A stretch of 64,000 nucleotides of DNA from [Clostridium] aminophilum (GCF_900101295.1 NZ_FOIL01000010.1:1-64000); one strand, 5' to 3'; counted from the first letter of the stretch, positions 33,521-43,140 are shown. Numbers and translations: made by a program. Notes: generated by a model from the letters alone, not told the origin.

Positions 33521-34501
33521 TTAATTTTTATATTTTCGCGTGATCATCAGTTCCACTGCCATCCGGTCCGACAGCTTTCCGGTTTTCACCGCTTCCTCCA
33601 GTTCCACCGCGGTCTGGACGCAGGAAAGAACCTGCTTTCTGGAAAATGTCCCCGCCTGTGCTTCGAGCTTCCGCACCGCAAACGGCGGAACCTTTGCCGC
33701 TTTCGCGATGGCCGCCCTGTCTGCACGGCCAGCCTGCATGTCCTTTACCAGAAGAAGCTGGTTGAACTGTCTCGTAATCAGAAAAAGAATCCGCATCGGA
33801 GGCTCCTTGAGAGCCGTCAGATCCTCGTACAGCTTCATCGCCTGCGACATTTTCCCGGAAACCAGCGCATCCACCAGATCAAAGATCCGGCTCTCCACCT
33901 GCATGGTAGTGACCGCCGCCACGTCTTCCGATTCCACAACATCTTTTTCACCGACATAGCTGATGAGTTTTTCCAGCTCGGACCGGATATTCGACATATC
34001 GTTTCCGGTGCGCATGAGAAACTCATCCATCGTCTGACGTGTCACTTTCTTCCCGGAATGAGCCAGATACTTTGCAGCCCATACCGCAAGATCGCCGTTT
34101 TCCTGTTTTGCCATCTCGGAGATCAGTCCGAGATCTTTCACCTTCTTATAGAGTGCGCTTCGCTTATCGACCTCTGTCTCCGAAAAGACAATGCTCGTCG
34201 TATCCGGCATATCCGGCAGATATTTCACCAGATCTTCCGGACTCTTTTTGAAAAAGCCGCTGTCTTCGATCAGAAGAACGCGCCGCTCCGCAAAAAACGG
34301 AAGCGTATCCGCCAGGCTTATGATCTCGTTCACACTGATGTCTTTTCCGTGAAACGTGTTGAAATTCATGTCATCTCCGCCGGTCATCGCCTGACAGAGC
34401 TGTTTTTTATAGCTTTGCCGGAGGAAATCCTCCTCCCCGTAAAGGAGATACAGCGTATGAAAGCTTTTCTTTTTGATATCTTCATCTAAAACATTACTCA
34501 C
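33521..34501 (-). CDS. holA: DNA polymerase III delta subunit
   Basis: The clamp-loader delta subunit (326 residues) opens the sliding clamp. Seen: FHTLYLLYGEEDFLRQSYKK near the N-terminus, VLLIEDSGFFK, YLPDMPDTTSIVFSETEVDK, RTGNDMSNIRSELEKLISYV and the collar domain SRIFDLVDALVSG. It lies between comEC and rpsT as in Bacillus (yqeN). The start at 34501 is plausible; a strong Shine-Dalgarno (GAGGATGACG) overlaps the preceding bases. Confidence 0.93.
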   Translation of the reverse strand: MSNVLDEDIKKKSFHTLYLLYGEEDFLRQSYKKQLCQAMTGGDDMNFNTFHGKDISVNEIISLADTLPFFAERRVLLIEDSGFFKKSPEDLVKYLPDMPDTTSIVFSETEVDKRSALYKKVKDLGLISEMAKQENGDLAVWAAKYLAHSGKKVTRQTMDEFLMRTGNDMSNIRSELEKLISYVGEKDVVESEDVAAVTTMQVESRIFDLVDALVSGKMSQAMKLYEDLTALKEPPMRILFLITRQFNQLLLVKDMQAGRADRAAIAKAAKVPPFAVRKLEAQAGTFSRKQVLSCVQTAVELEEAVKTGKLSDRMAVELMITRKYKN

Positions 34502-34618
34502 TGCGTCATCCTCCTCGAGACATCATTATACGATATGCGAAGCGTTTTTCTCAAGGTCTGTTTCCTGACTTCCCCCACTGTCCCGGCAGATCTGATCTCC
34601 GGATGCATCAATTCTCTG

Positions 34619-37600
34619 TCATTCCCTTCTTCGGTCTGGCCGCGCCATCGTTTCTTTTCCTCTTCTTTCATCCTCTCCCTCCTTATCGCGGCTGCCGCTG
34701 TCCCGGCTTTTTTGTGCGAAAAATGTCTCCGCCCGAACCTTCTCCCCATCGCTCCGGACCGTGATCGCGCCATCGTACTCCGTGTCCAGAATCTTTGCCC
34801 CGGACTTCCGGATTCGCTCCATGGCCTCCGGCGCCGGGTGTCCGTAACGGTTGTATTTCCCGCAGGAGATCACCACCAGATCCGGTTTCACGGCATTCAG
34901 AAGATCCTCGGATGTGCTTGTCGCCGAACCATGATGTCCCGCTTTGAGGATGATGACCGGTTCCGTGTTTCCGCCGCCGGCAATTGATCCGACGTCCCGA
35001 TTCGCTTTCGCCGTCAGCCGCCCCACAATCTCCTTCTCATGTTCTCCCGGAAGATCCGCCGTCAGAACCATCTTCAGATTTTCACAGGACACCTCGAACG
35101 CAAGACAGTGTTCGTTCGGGTCCGCCGCATCAAGTTTCTCGCCGACCAGCGGATGAATGCACTGCAGCCGAACGTCTCCTTCCGCAAAACCGACTCCCGC
35201 TTCCATATATTCCACCGGCACCTCTGCCTTCTCCGCGTTTTCTTTCAGTGAATCGTACCGTTCCGAGCAAACAGCCGCCGTCGGGAGGACCAGTTTTCCG
35301 ACAGAAATCCCCGTATCTTCTTCCAGAAGATACGTAATTCCGTTCACATGGTCCGCATCCGGGTGACTGACGAATGCCGCGTCCACGCACGTCACTCCCT
35401 TTGATTTCAAAAACGGCACCAGCCGGTTCTCCCCCACATTCTTATCCTGTGTGCTACCGCAGTCCGAAATCCAGGCGTGGTCTCCATCCCGCAGCACAAG
35501 ACATTCACCCTGCCGCACATCCAGAAACGTTGCTTCCAGACCAAACAGCGGCCGTCGAATAAACATCATGCAGAGTGCGATGCTGATGAAAAATGTGCAA
35601 ACCTGCTTTTCTGTTTTCTTTTTCCTGTCTGTAAATCCCCACTTGCATACTAAAACAGCTTTATTACTGATCTCATCCCCGTAAAACGCCGCAAAAATCA
35701 GCACATAATACCCACAAACCGTCAAATCTGACGGACTTCCGGGCGTAATCTGCAGGAAGGTGGCCATCCGGGCTATTCCGCAGAGCAAACGGTAAAAATG
35801 ATAGATATAGTGTCCCGGAGCCATCACGGCTCCGGTCAGTGCGTTAATCCCTTTCGCGCCGATTCCCGCTCCGGCTAACACCGGGATTCCTAGCGCACAG
35901 ATTCCGGCCCCGAAGAATCCGGAAGCGGCCGCAAATGCCATCAGCGGAATCACCACAAGATTGAGCAGAAGTCCGACCGCAGGATACGTAAAATAATTCC
36001 GCAGGATAACGGGCAGTGTGAAGAGCTGGATTGCCGCATTCATCCGGAACACTTCCCGGATCCGGTCCGCATATTGCCCGGTCTCTGCACCGCAGGATCC
36101 TTTTTCTTCCTCCGTCCCGCTCTCGGTCCCTTTCCCGGGAAAAAAACCGAACGCACCCGCAGCATTCCGTTTTCCTCCGCTTCTATGCCGTTCCCGCTCC
36201 CGGTCCCGGTTTCTGTTTTTCTCCTCCAGCATCTCCGCGCGCTTCCGCCTCCGGTCCCGGTCAGCAAGGACACTGATGGCGAGGATCGCCCCGAAGGAAA
36301 GCTGCACACCGGCGGAGTAGAGAAGGAACGGGGACTGTACCAGCAGAAGGAGAAGTGCCAGCGCCATCGCGCTCATCCGGTCATAGGTCCGCCCGATAAA
36401 GTTTGCCCCCATCCCGAGAGTCGTCATGAACACCGCCCGGAACACCGACGCCCCAAAGCCTGCAATGATCCCGTAGATCAGAAGAAGGATGCCTGCTGCC
36501 GCGCCGGCCGCACCGTAGCCTGCCCCCATTCTGCGAAGCACCGTGTAGATCGTCATCCCGATCAGAGAGACATGCAGCCCCGACACCGCAAGAATATGGG
36601 AAATGCCGCCTTCCCGGAAAAGATTCGCATCCTCCTCCGACAGCATCCCCCGGTCTCCCAAAAGAATCGCCCGGAAAAATCCCCTGTCTTCCGGAAGGCA
36701 GGCAGCATCGATCGCGCACTCCGCCCTCCTTTTGATCCGATACGCGATCTGCTCCGCCGGTGAGCTTTCATTTTCTGCATCCAGCCGCTCCGCGCTGTCA
36801 GCCTGCAGACGGTACCGGATTCCAAGTCCCCGGTAATATCGCTTAAAATCAAACTGCCCCGGGTTGGTCGCCTCATCGAAAAGCGAGAGTTTTCCGTGAA
36901 AGCGAACCGTTTCCCCCGGCTCTACAGCATATTCCGCTCGGTCTGAACTGCCATCCTGACCGGATGTTTCCATGTCCCGCCGTTGTCCGTCCGGTTCCTC
37001 CGTTTTCCTTTCCCTGTCATTTTTCGAACGGTCCCATGGTGTTTTCATTCCATCCCCTCCGTTTCCAGCATTCAGCGTCACATAGATCTTCTCCGCGCGA
37101 AACGTTGACGTCTCCCTGTCCTTAGCCGGAATCCGGATCACCGCGCCGCGGACGGTATACCGTATCTGATCTTTCTTTTCCGACACCGAATCGATCACGC
37201 CTTCCGCCTCTGCGCCGCGAATGTTCTCCGACTTCTCCAGCCGCAGTTCCAGCGGCTCTTTCTTCCCTGCACAGTTCATGCAGAAGAATCCCGAAAGAAA
37301 CATCAAGGCCAGAACGACAGCCCAGATTCCTCCGGAACCGTCCGGTCTGCTCTTATCTGTTTTCTTATCTGATCGCTTATCCGATCCCCTTTCAAATCTC
37401 CTTTCTGTACCCCTTTTCCGGTTTCCTCTCCAGTCTTTTATGTCAGATGCCTCTCTCCGATGCTTTCTGTCATTGTCATGGCCCGTATGACTGTCCTGAT
37501 GACATTTACCGGATCGGTTCGCCTGTTCTGTCCCAATCCCGAAATGTCTCCTCAAATACATCCAAACGATTGTAAAAAACAAAAATACCGGCAGCACCAG

Positions 37601-37681
37601 AGCCGCTTTCCGCCCCGATACTGCCGGTATGATGTCTGTCTGACCGCATATGACCTCTCCAAGTACAAATGCCGCTGTCAT
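34619..37681 (-). CDS. comEC: DNA internalisation protein ComEC/Rec2 with charged insertions
   Basis: ComEC forms the membrane channel for transforming DNA. The 1020-residue protein has N-terminal helices, an OB-like external region, the Competence domain (GDRGMLSEEDANLFREGGIS, HILAVSGLHVSLIGM) and a C-terminal metallo-beta-lactamase domain with SHPDADHVNG and LKAGHHGSATSTS. Family members are usually 700-800 residues; the excess comes from four hydrophilic Arg/Lys/Asp/Glu-rich stretches at about 50-117, 208-255, 474-537 and 990-1020. The ATG at 37681 has no nearby Shine-Dalgarno, whereas GGGAGG stands eight bases before an in-frame ATC at 37702. No other competence genes are in the window. 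Confidence 0.92.
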   Translation of the reverse strand: MTAAFVLGEVICGQTDIIPAVSGRKAALVLPVFLFFTIVWMYLRRHFGIGTEQANRSGKCHQDSHTGHDNDRKHRREASDIKDWRGNRKRGTERRFERGSDKRSDKKTDKSRPDGSGGIWAVVLALMFLSGFFCMNCAGKKEPLELRLEKSENIRGAEAEGVIDSVSEKKDQIRYTVRGAVIRIPAKDRETSTFRAEKIYVTLNAGNGGDGMKTPWDRSKNDRERKTEEPDGQRRDMETSGQDGSSDRAEYAVEPGETVRFHGKLSLFDEATNPGQFDFKRYYRGLGIRYRLQADSAERLDAENESSPAEQIAYRIKRRAECAIDAACLPEDRGFFRAILLGDRGMLSEEDANLFREGGISHILAVSGLHVSLIGMTIYTVLRRMGAGYGAAGAAAGILLLIYGIIAGFGASVFRAVFMTTLGMGANFIGRTYDRMSAMALALLLLLVQSPFLLYSAGVQLSFGAILAISVLADRDRRRKRAEMLEEKNRNRDRERERHRSGGKRNAAGAFGFFPGKGTESGTEEEKGSCGAETGQYADRIREVFRMNAAIQLFTLPVILRNYFTYPAVGLLLNLVVIPLMAFAAASGFFGAGICALGIPVLAGAGIGAKGINALTGAVMAPGHYIYHFYRLLCGIARMATFLQITPGSPSDLTVCGYYVLIFAAFYGDEISNKAVLVCKWGFTDRKKKTEKQVCTFFISIALCMMFIRRPLFGLEATFLDVRQGECLVLRDGDHAWISDCGSTQDKNVGENRLVPFLKSKGVTCVDAAFVSHPDADHVNGITYLLEEDTGISVGKLVLPTAAVCSERYDSLKENAEKAEVPVEYMEAGVGFAEGDVRLQCIHPLVGEKLDAADPNEHCLAFEVSCENLKMVLTADLPGEHEKEIVGRLTAKANRDVGSIAGGGNTEPVIILKAGHHGSATSTSEDLLNAVKPDLVVISCGKYNRYGHPAPEAMERIRKSGAKILDTEYDGAITVRSDGEKVRAETFFAQKSRDSGSRDKEGEDERRGKETMARPDRRRE

Positions 37682-37794
37682 CCGGACAAGTGGTCTTTTG
37701 ATGGTCGTTTCCTCCCGATCCTTTTCTGATGATTATCCGTTATTTACCTGTTTCTTTTCCGCTTCGCTCCGGCGCTCTCCTGCCGGATCCCCGG

Positions 37795-38733
37795 TCACTT
37801 CTGCACATACTCATCATTTCTCGTGAACGGTTCTGCAAAACTGATCGAGTGATACGTGACGTCCGCCGATCCGCCAACCATGATCTGCACCTTCGTGACC
37901 GTTTTCAGCTCCGTGAGAGAATTCACCAGCGCGTAGACCGGAATATAGTCCGCCGCATTCAGTGTGCTGTTCAGAAATGCGGAATCCAGATTGACATAAC
38001 AGGTTCCGTTTGTCACCGTGACATTCAGAACTTTCAAGTCCCGCGGAAGCACATCGCCGTTTCCGTTCTCCGAACCGGCCAGAAGCTGGTCAACCACCAG
38101 TCTTGCCTGGGATGTTCCGGTGTTGTGCACGGCATCCCGCTCTTCCTGCACCAGCTGCGTTCCGTCGCTGTTCGCAAAATACAGCTTCAGCGTAACTCTC
38201 TCATACGAGTTGACGTTGGTGATGCTGTCCACAAAATCCGACGCCGAAAAAGCGCCGACGGCATTGCCGCTCCGGTCCTGCAGCGGCTGACCGTCACAGC
38301 TCACCAGAACGTAATCGATCCCCTCCACCGCCGTCAGCGTTTTGGCGAGAGCCACGCGGCACAGCACTTCCCTGGACGGATCCATGGAATTATATCGCTT
38401 ATTGAAATCCACGCTCAGAACGCCTTTTTCCATCGACGCGGAAGAAACGCTGACGCCGTCCTGAAAGACCGGCTGCATGCCTCCATCTTCCTGTACCGCA
38501 AACATCTGCTCCAGCAGATCCGCCGCGACTTTCTCCGTCGTGTCGGCGTCCGTGTGAAACCGCTTTCTGGTCAGTTCCGCCCCGCTGGACTCCAGATACC
38601 AGACATAATAATCGCCTGCGCCGGGTTCCTCTTCTTTCCTGCCGGATGTGCATCCGGACAGAAGAATCATGAGTATCGCAAGCGTCAGAGCAAAGAACAT
38701 TCTCCAAACCGGTTTTCCTCTCTGTCTGTTCAT
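37795..38733 (-). CDS. GerMN-domain lipoprotein
   Basis: A 312-residue predicted lipoprotein with lipobox LLSGC (C28) and two GerMN domains: about 42-165 (YYVWYLESSGAELTRKRFHT, GVLSVDFNKRYNSMD) and about 185-305 (VTLKLYFANSDGTQL, TCYVNLDSAFLNS). GerM is a sporulation and germination lipoprotein in Bacillus, but GerMN domains also occur in non-sporulating envelope proteins. Start at 38733 follows GGGAGG. It is downstream of a sensor kinase by 147 bp and may share its transcript. Confidence 0.88.
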   Translation of the reverse strand: MNRQRGKPVWRMFFALTLAILMILLSGCTSGRKEEEPGAGDYYVWYLESSGAELTRKRFHTDADTTEKVAADLLEQMFAVQEDGGMQPVFQDGVSVSSASMEKGVLSVDFNKRYNSMDPSREVLCRVALAKTLTAVEGIDYVLVSCDGQPLQDRSGNAVGAFSASDFVDSITNVNSYERVTLKLYFANSDGTQLVQEERDAVHNTGTSQARLVVDQLLAGSENGNGDVLPRDLKVLNVTVTNGTCYVNLDSAFLNSTLNAADYIPVYALVNSLTELKTVTKVQIMVGGSADVTYHSISFAEPFTRNDEYVQK

Positions 38734-38880
38734 GTCTGTCCTCCCTATCCCGTCAGGTGATCTTCCCCGAAATCGTCCCGGGTTATCATTTGACTCTTCC
38801 GTGAGCAGAGCCTTGCTGTCGCACGACTCTGTGCACCTTCGTACACCGTGTGTAACTCTGTACTTCTCCCGCAAATCCCG

Positions 38881-40395
38881 TCAGGGAATGTAATTCAGCG
38901 GAATGCGGACCGTAAATGTCGTCCCTTTTCCTTCTTCACTCTGCAGACGGATTGCGCCCCGGTGAAGCACCACGATATTCTTCGTGATCGCAAGGCCCAG
39001 TCCCGTTCCGCCGCTCTCCCTCGATCTCGCCTTGTCCACACGGTAGAACCGCTCAAAGACATGATCCTGGTATTCCTTTGGAATGCCGATTCCGTTGTCG
39101 ATCACACGCACATAGAAGTACCGGTGATCCGCATCCAGCGTCACATGCACCCAGCCTTCCTCGCGGTTATATTTGATCGCATTCTCCACCAGATTCATGA
39201 TGGCAAGGGAAAGTTTCACCTCATCGATGTCTGCCTTCACCTCTCGAATGCTCTCATAGGCCAGCTCGATGTTCTTTGCCTTTGCCAGAGGCCGGAGCCT
39301 CTTCAGAATCTCTTCAATCATCGCATTGATCGAGACGGAGCGCATGTTCATATCCGGGTTGGACCGGTCCATGCGCACGAGTGTCAGAAGATCCTCGATG
39401 ATCTGGCTCTCACGGTCAATTTCCTGGGAAATGTCCTCCATAAACTCCTGATAGAGTTCAACCGGCGGATTCTCCATCGTCATCAGGGAATCCGCCAGAA
39501 CCCGGATGGATGTGATCGGCGTTTTCAGCTCGTGCGACACATTGGATACAAACTCCTGCCTTGACTCATCGATCGCCTTCAGCTGATTGATGGTCCGACT
39601 GACAGTGTCACTGATATCCGAGGTCTCCGCATAGGTATCCTCGTCGATCTCCTGACTCAGGTTTCCGTCCGCTGCGGTATCCAGCTGATCCTGCAGTCTA
39701 CGGAAAGGCCGCAGAAGAAGCGATGCCAGCAGGACATCCACGAAGAAAAAGGCAAGCATCAGCAGAAGCTGGAGAAGCCCCGTGCTTCCGGAAATCTTCC
39801 CCCGAACCAGTCCGATGGATTCCGTCGATACAATCAGAATCATGACGCCGTCCGCCGTCTTGCCCCCCGCCGGATCATCTCCGTTTCCCTTGGCCGCGCC
39901 GGAACCATTGCCGCCGGTTCCGTCCGCCAGTGCATTTTCCCGGCTCATCACCGGATAAACCACATAATAGAATCCGTTGTCATCATCAATATGGGTGACC
40001 GGCGTTCCGTCAAATGCCTTCAGCACCTCGCGGACCACAATCGTCTTTCCGCCGGAAAGGCCGAAGGTGTCCTCCATGATCTTGTAGTTCGCATCCACCA
40101 GAACGATTCTTCCGCCCAACACATCCGCCGTCGTCTCAATCTCCGTCTTGAGAGAGGTGATCCGCGACGTGTTCTGAAGTCCGGTAAAAAACTCCGCCTG
40201 GGCAAGTTCATTGGCAAGAATCGTACAGCGGTTCTGCGCGTCATTGATGGCCTGGCTGGTCATCGCTTTCCGGTTATAAATCGCCAGCACTCTCGCCTGA
40301 ATCATCAACGGAATGGCTGTAACAAAAAGAAAGCAGAGTATCAGCGGAATCCTCATACTGACTCTGCCCAATACCTGCTTTCCCATGATTTTCAT
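38881..40395 (-). CDS. Sensor histidine kinase without adjacent regulator
   Basis: A 504-residue membrane kinase: helix 1 at about 15-35, an external sensory region of about 165 residues that includes a Gly/Asn-rich loop (160-178), helix 2 at 204-228, HAMP, HisKA with H288 (NVSHELKTPITSIRVLADS) and a HATPase domain with LVENAIKYN and GGTGLGLAIT. Its architecture resembles WalK/PhoR-type kinases. No response regulator is encoded on either side; a DegV gene ends 14 bp upstream and a GerMN lipoprotein follows. Confidence 0.92.
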   Translation of the reverse strand: MKIMGKQVLGRVSMRIPLILCFLFVTAIPLMIQARVLAIYNRKAMTSQAINDAQNRCTILANELAQAEFFTGLQNTSRITSLKTEIETTADVLGGRIVLVDANYKIMEDTFGLSGGKTIVVREVLKAFDGTPVTHIDDDNGFYYVVYPVMSRENALADGTGGNGSGAAKGNGDDPAGGKTADGVMILIVSTESIGLVRGKISGSTGLLQLLLMLAFFFVDVLLASLLLRPFRRLQDQLDTAADGNLSQEIDEDTYAETSDISDTVSRTINQLKAIDESRQEFVSNVSHELKTPITSIRVLADSLMTMENPPVELYQEFMEDISQEIDRESQIIEDLLTLVRMDRSNPDMNMRSVSINAMIEEILKRLRPLAKAKNIELAYESIREVKADIDEVKLSLAIMNLVENAIKYNREEGWVHVTLDADHRYFYVRVIDNGIGIPKEYQDHVFERFYRVDKARSRESGGTGLGLAITKNIVVLHRGAIRLQSEEGKGTTFTVRIPLNYIP

Positions 40396-40409
40396 TGTTT
40401 TCCTCCGGT

Positions 40410-41282
40410 TCAGTCGAATTTGAATCGTTTTGATACCGCTACGGCAAGAGAACCCGGTCCGATATGGACGGCAATACTCAGCGGAAGCGGGTCAATGTAG
40501 ATTTCCTGTCCCGGGAAGAGCTCTGCGAATTCGTCCCGGAAGATCTGGATTTCCTCATCATTCATCGTGTGCGCCATGGCCAGATGAAGGCCGGTACCGT
40601 CCGGTGAGCCGAAACGGTTCTCACAGTCATGCTGAATGGCCTGGAGCATCAGTTTCTTTCCCTGCTTGATGGTTCTCGCCTTCGCAAATGCATCCAGCTT
40701 ATCGCCCTGAATCTGAAGAACCGGTTTCAGCCGAAGCAGCGTTCCGAGTGCGGCTGCCGCCGGTGTGATTCGTCCGCCCTTGCGCAGATACTTCAGAGTA
40801 TCCAGCATAATATAGATCGAAGAATCCTTTCCCGTCTCTTCCAGAAACTTCGCAATCCGCTCCGCTTCCCAGCCGGCCGCAACAGCAGCCTTTGCATCCA
40901 TAACCGACCGTCGCTGGGTAACCGAGATACGGTGATTGTCCACCACAAACACGGCACCGTTGTAATCCTGAGCCAACATTCTCGCGGTCTGCACCGATCC
41001 GGTCAGTCCGCTGGACATCGGAATGTGAATGATCTTATCGTAGGTTTCGAGAAGCTTATCCCAAAGCTGTGTAACCGATTCCGGAGACGGCTGAGACGTC
41101 GTGATATCCGCCCCGTTTTCCATCATCCGATAGAATTCTTCCTGCGACAGATTCACATTTTCAAAGTATTCCTTCCCGTCGATCAGCACCGGCATCGGAA
41201 GAACAAACACGCCCAGTTCTTTTCCCTGCTCCTGTGTAATCCCGCTGTTAGAGTCTGTGACTACTGCTATCTTTTCAGACAT
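40410..41282 (-). CDS. DegV family fatty-acid-binding protein
   Basis: A 290-residue DegV protein; the family includes FakB, which presents fatty acids to the kinase FakA. Seen: KIAVVTDSNSGITQEQGKEL, the lipid-head serine motif in DITTSQPSPE, IPMSSGLTGSVQTAR, and the C-terminal KYLRKGGRI and IGPGSLAVAV. The start at 41282 follows AGGAGAT. No fakA is visible here. It precedes the orphan sensor kinase by 14 bp, probably in one transcript. Confidence 0.93.
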   Translation of the reverse strand: MSEKIAVVTDSNSGITQEQGKELGVFVLPMPVLIDGKEYFENVNLSQEEFYRMMENGADITTSQPSPESVTQLWDKLLETYDKIIHIPMSSGLTGSVQTARMLAQDYNGAVFVVDNHRISVTQRRSVMDAKAAVAAGWEAERIAKFLEETGKDSSIYIMLDTLKYLRKGGRITPAAAALGTLLRLKPVLQIQGDKLDAFAKARTIKQGKKLMLQAIQHDCENRFGSPDGTGLHLAMAHTMNDEEIQIFRDEFAELFPGQEIYIDPLPLSIAVHIGPGSLAVAVSKRFKFD

Positions 41283-41326
41283 ATATCTATCTCCTGTGTT
41301 TTTATCTCTATTCACGCTGATTGTTC

Positions 41327-41355
41327 ATTTTACTATGATTCCGGACAGGATTCAA
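41327..41355 (-). promoter_or_regulatory. Promoter of the DegV-kinase transcript
   Basis: Minus strand TTGAAT (41355-41350), 17-bp spacer, TAAAAT (41332-41327), 45 bp before the DegV start. Confidence 0.65.
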
Positions 41356-41468
41356 GATGATGCTCTGTAACTTTCTGTCGGTATGCGGTTGGTCGGTGCC
41401 AAAGGATACTTTTGGGATCCCCTCGTACTCCGGCTCATTCACAGGGAATTCCGGAGAAATCCCGATGA

Positions 41469-41531
41469 CATGGAGAAGGCGGTCTGCACTCCCGAATCTC
41501 TCCGGCAGAGGCAGACCGCTCCATGTTTTTT
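41469..41531. terminator. Strong hairpin after gpmI with its T-run on the plus strand
   Basis: CATGGA...GCGGTCTGC (41469-41487) pairs with GCAGACCGC-TCCATG (41511-41525). TTTTTT follows on the plus strand, whereas the minus-strand genes on both sides would need the T-run on the other side. It may end gpmI transcription without a U-tract, or end an unrecognised plus-strand RNA. Nothing else was seen in 41356-41598. Confidence 0.55.
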
Positions 41532-41598
41532 CAAATCTTTATGCTTTATGTCCGGCAACGCTGTTTTCCCCGCCGGACCCCGCTATCGTTTCTGCCCT

Positions 41599-43140
41599 TT
41601 ACTTTACGATCAGGGACTCACCCGTCATCTCGGCCGGTTTCTCCTCACCCATCATCTCGATCAGCGTCGGGATAATGTCGCAGAGACGTCCGCCCTCGCG
41701 GAGTTTCCAGCCCGGCTCGGCATTGACCATGATAAACGGCACCGGATTGGTGGTATGTGCCGTCCACGGCTTTCCGGTATCCGGATCCACCATCTGCTCG
41801 GCATTTCCGTGATCCGCGCAGATAAACGCCTGACCGCCGACTTCGCGGATGGCATCGATCGCTTTGCCCACACAGCTGTCCACGCACTCAATGGCGCTGA
41901 TGGCCGCACTCTCCACGCCGGTATGTCCGACCATATCCGGATTCGCGAAATTGCACACGATCACGTCGTATTTGCCCGAGCGGATCGCCGCGCAGAGTTT
42001 TTCGCAGACTTCCGGTGCGCTCATCTGCGGCTTCAGATCGTACGTCGGAACTTCCTTCGGAGACGGAACCAGAATCCGGTCCTCGCCCTCGTTCGGCTCC
42101 TCGATGCCGCCGTTGAAGAAGAAGGTGACATGCGCGTACTTCTCGGTTTCCGCGATGCGAAGCTGCTTCATGCCCTTTCCGGCAAGCCACTCACCGAAGG
42201 TATTCGTCAGAATTTCCTTGCGGAACGCCACTCTCTTGTTCGGAATGGTACCGTCGTAATCAGTAAAGCAAACAAAGGTGAGATCGAGGCGTTTTCCCCT
42301 GTCAAAGCCGTCGAAAGTGTCGTCACAGAAAATGTGGGTGAGTTCGCGGGCCCGGTCCGGACGGAAGTTGAAGAAAATCACCGAATCCCCGTCTTTCACC
42401 ACGGCAGTCGGCTCCCCGTCCTTCTCCACATAAAACGGAACCACAAATTCATCGTTCACGCCCTGATCATAGGATGCCTGAACTCCGGCCTGCGCTCCGG
42501 ATGCCTTCGGTCCCTCGGCCGCGGTCATGACGCGGTACGCCTTTTCCTCGCGGTCCCAGTTCTTATCGCGGTCCATCGCGTAATAACGGCCGGCTACGGA
42601 AGCTATCTCTCCGACACCGATCTCCTTCATCTTCTCTTCCAGCTCCGCGATGAAGCCCCTTCCGGAGGTCGGCGGAGTGTCGCGTCCGTCCAGGAAGCAG
42701 TGAACATAAACTTTATACAGTCCCGCTTTCTTTGCCAGTTCCAGAAGTCCGTACAGATGGGTGTTATGGCTGTGAACACCGCCGTCCGACAGAAGACCGC
42801 ACAGATGCAGCGCACTGTCGTTCTTTCTGCAGTTCTCCACTGCGGCAAGCAGATCCTCATTCAGGAAGAAATCGCCGTCTTCGATGGATTTCGTAATTCT
42901 GGTCAGTTCCTGATAGACGATTCTTCCGGCGCCCATATTCATATGACCGACCTCGGAGTTTCCCATCTGTCCGTCCGGAAGACCGACCGCCAGGCCGCTG
43001 GCATATCCGCGGACATACGGATACTCCTTCTTCAGTGAATCCATAACCGGAGTCTTTGCCTCACAGATGGCATTATGCTCGCAGCCGTCGGTGTCGCCGT
43101 ATCCGTCAAGAATCATCAGAAGTGTTGGCTTTTTGCTCAT
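41599..43140 (-). CDS. gpmI: 2,3-bisphosphoglycerate-independent phosphoglycerate mutase
   Basis: Interconverts 3- and 2-phosphoglycerate with two manganese ions and a phosphoserine. The 513-residue protein has LMILDGYGDTD, the active serine in MGNSEVGHMNMGAGR, HCFLDGRDTPP, FNFRPDRARELT, VCNFANPDMVGHTG and CADHGNAEQM. Last gene of the gap-pgk-tpiA-gpmI cluster; an interspersed repeat separates it from tpiA. Confidence 0.97.
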   Translation of the reverse strand: MSKKPTLLMILDGYGDTDGCEHNAICEAKTPVMDSLKKEYPYVRGYASGLAVGLPDGQMGNSEVGHMNMGAGRIVYQELTRITKSIEDGDFFLNEDLLAAVENCRKNDSALHLCGLLSDGGVHSHNTHLYGLLELAKKAGLYKVYVHCFLDGRDTPPTSGRGFIAELEEKMKEIGVGEIASVAGRYYAMDRDKNWDREEKAYRVMTAAEGPKASGAQAGVQASYDQGVNDEFVVPFYVEKDGEPTAVVKDGDSVIFFNFRPDRARELTHIFCDDTFDGFDRGKRLDLTFVCFTDYDGTIPNKRVAFRKEILTNTFGEWLAGKGMKQLRIAETEKYAHVTFFFNGGIEEPNEGEDRILVPSPKEVPTYDLKPQMSAPEVCEKLCAAIRSGKYDVIVCNFANPDMVGHTGVESAAISAIECVDSCVGKAIDAIREVGGQAFICADHGNAEQMVDPDTGKPWTAHTTNPVPFIMVNAEPGWKLREGGRLCDIIPTLIEMMGEEKPAEMTGESLIVK

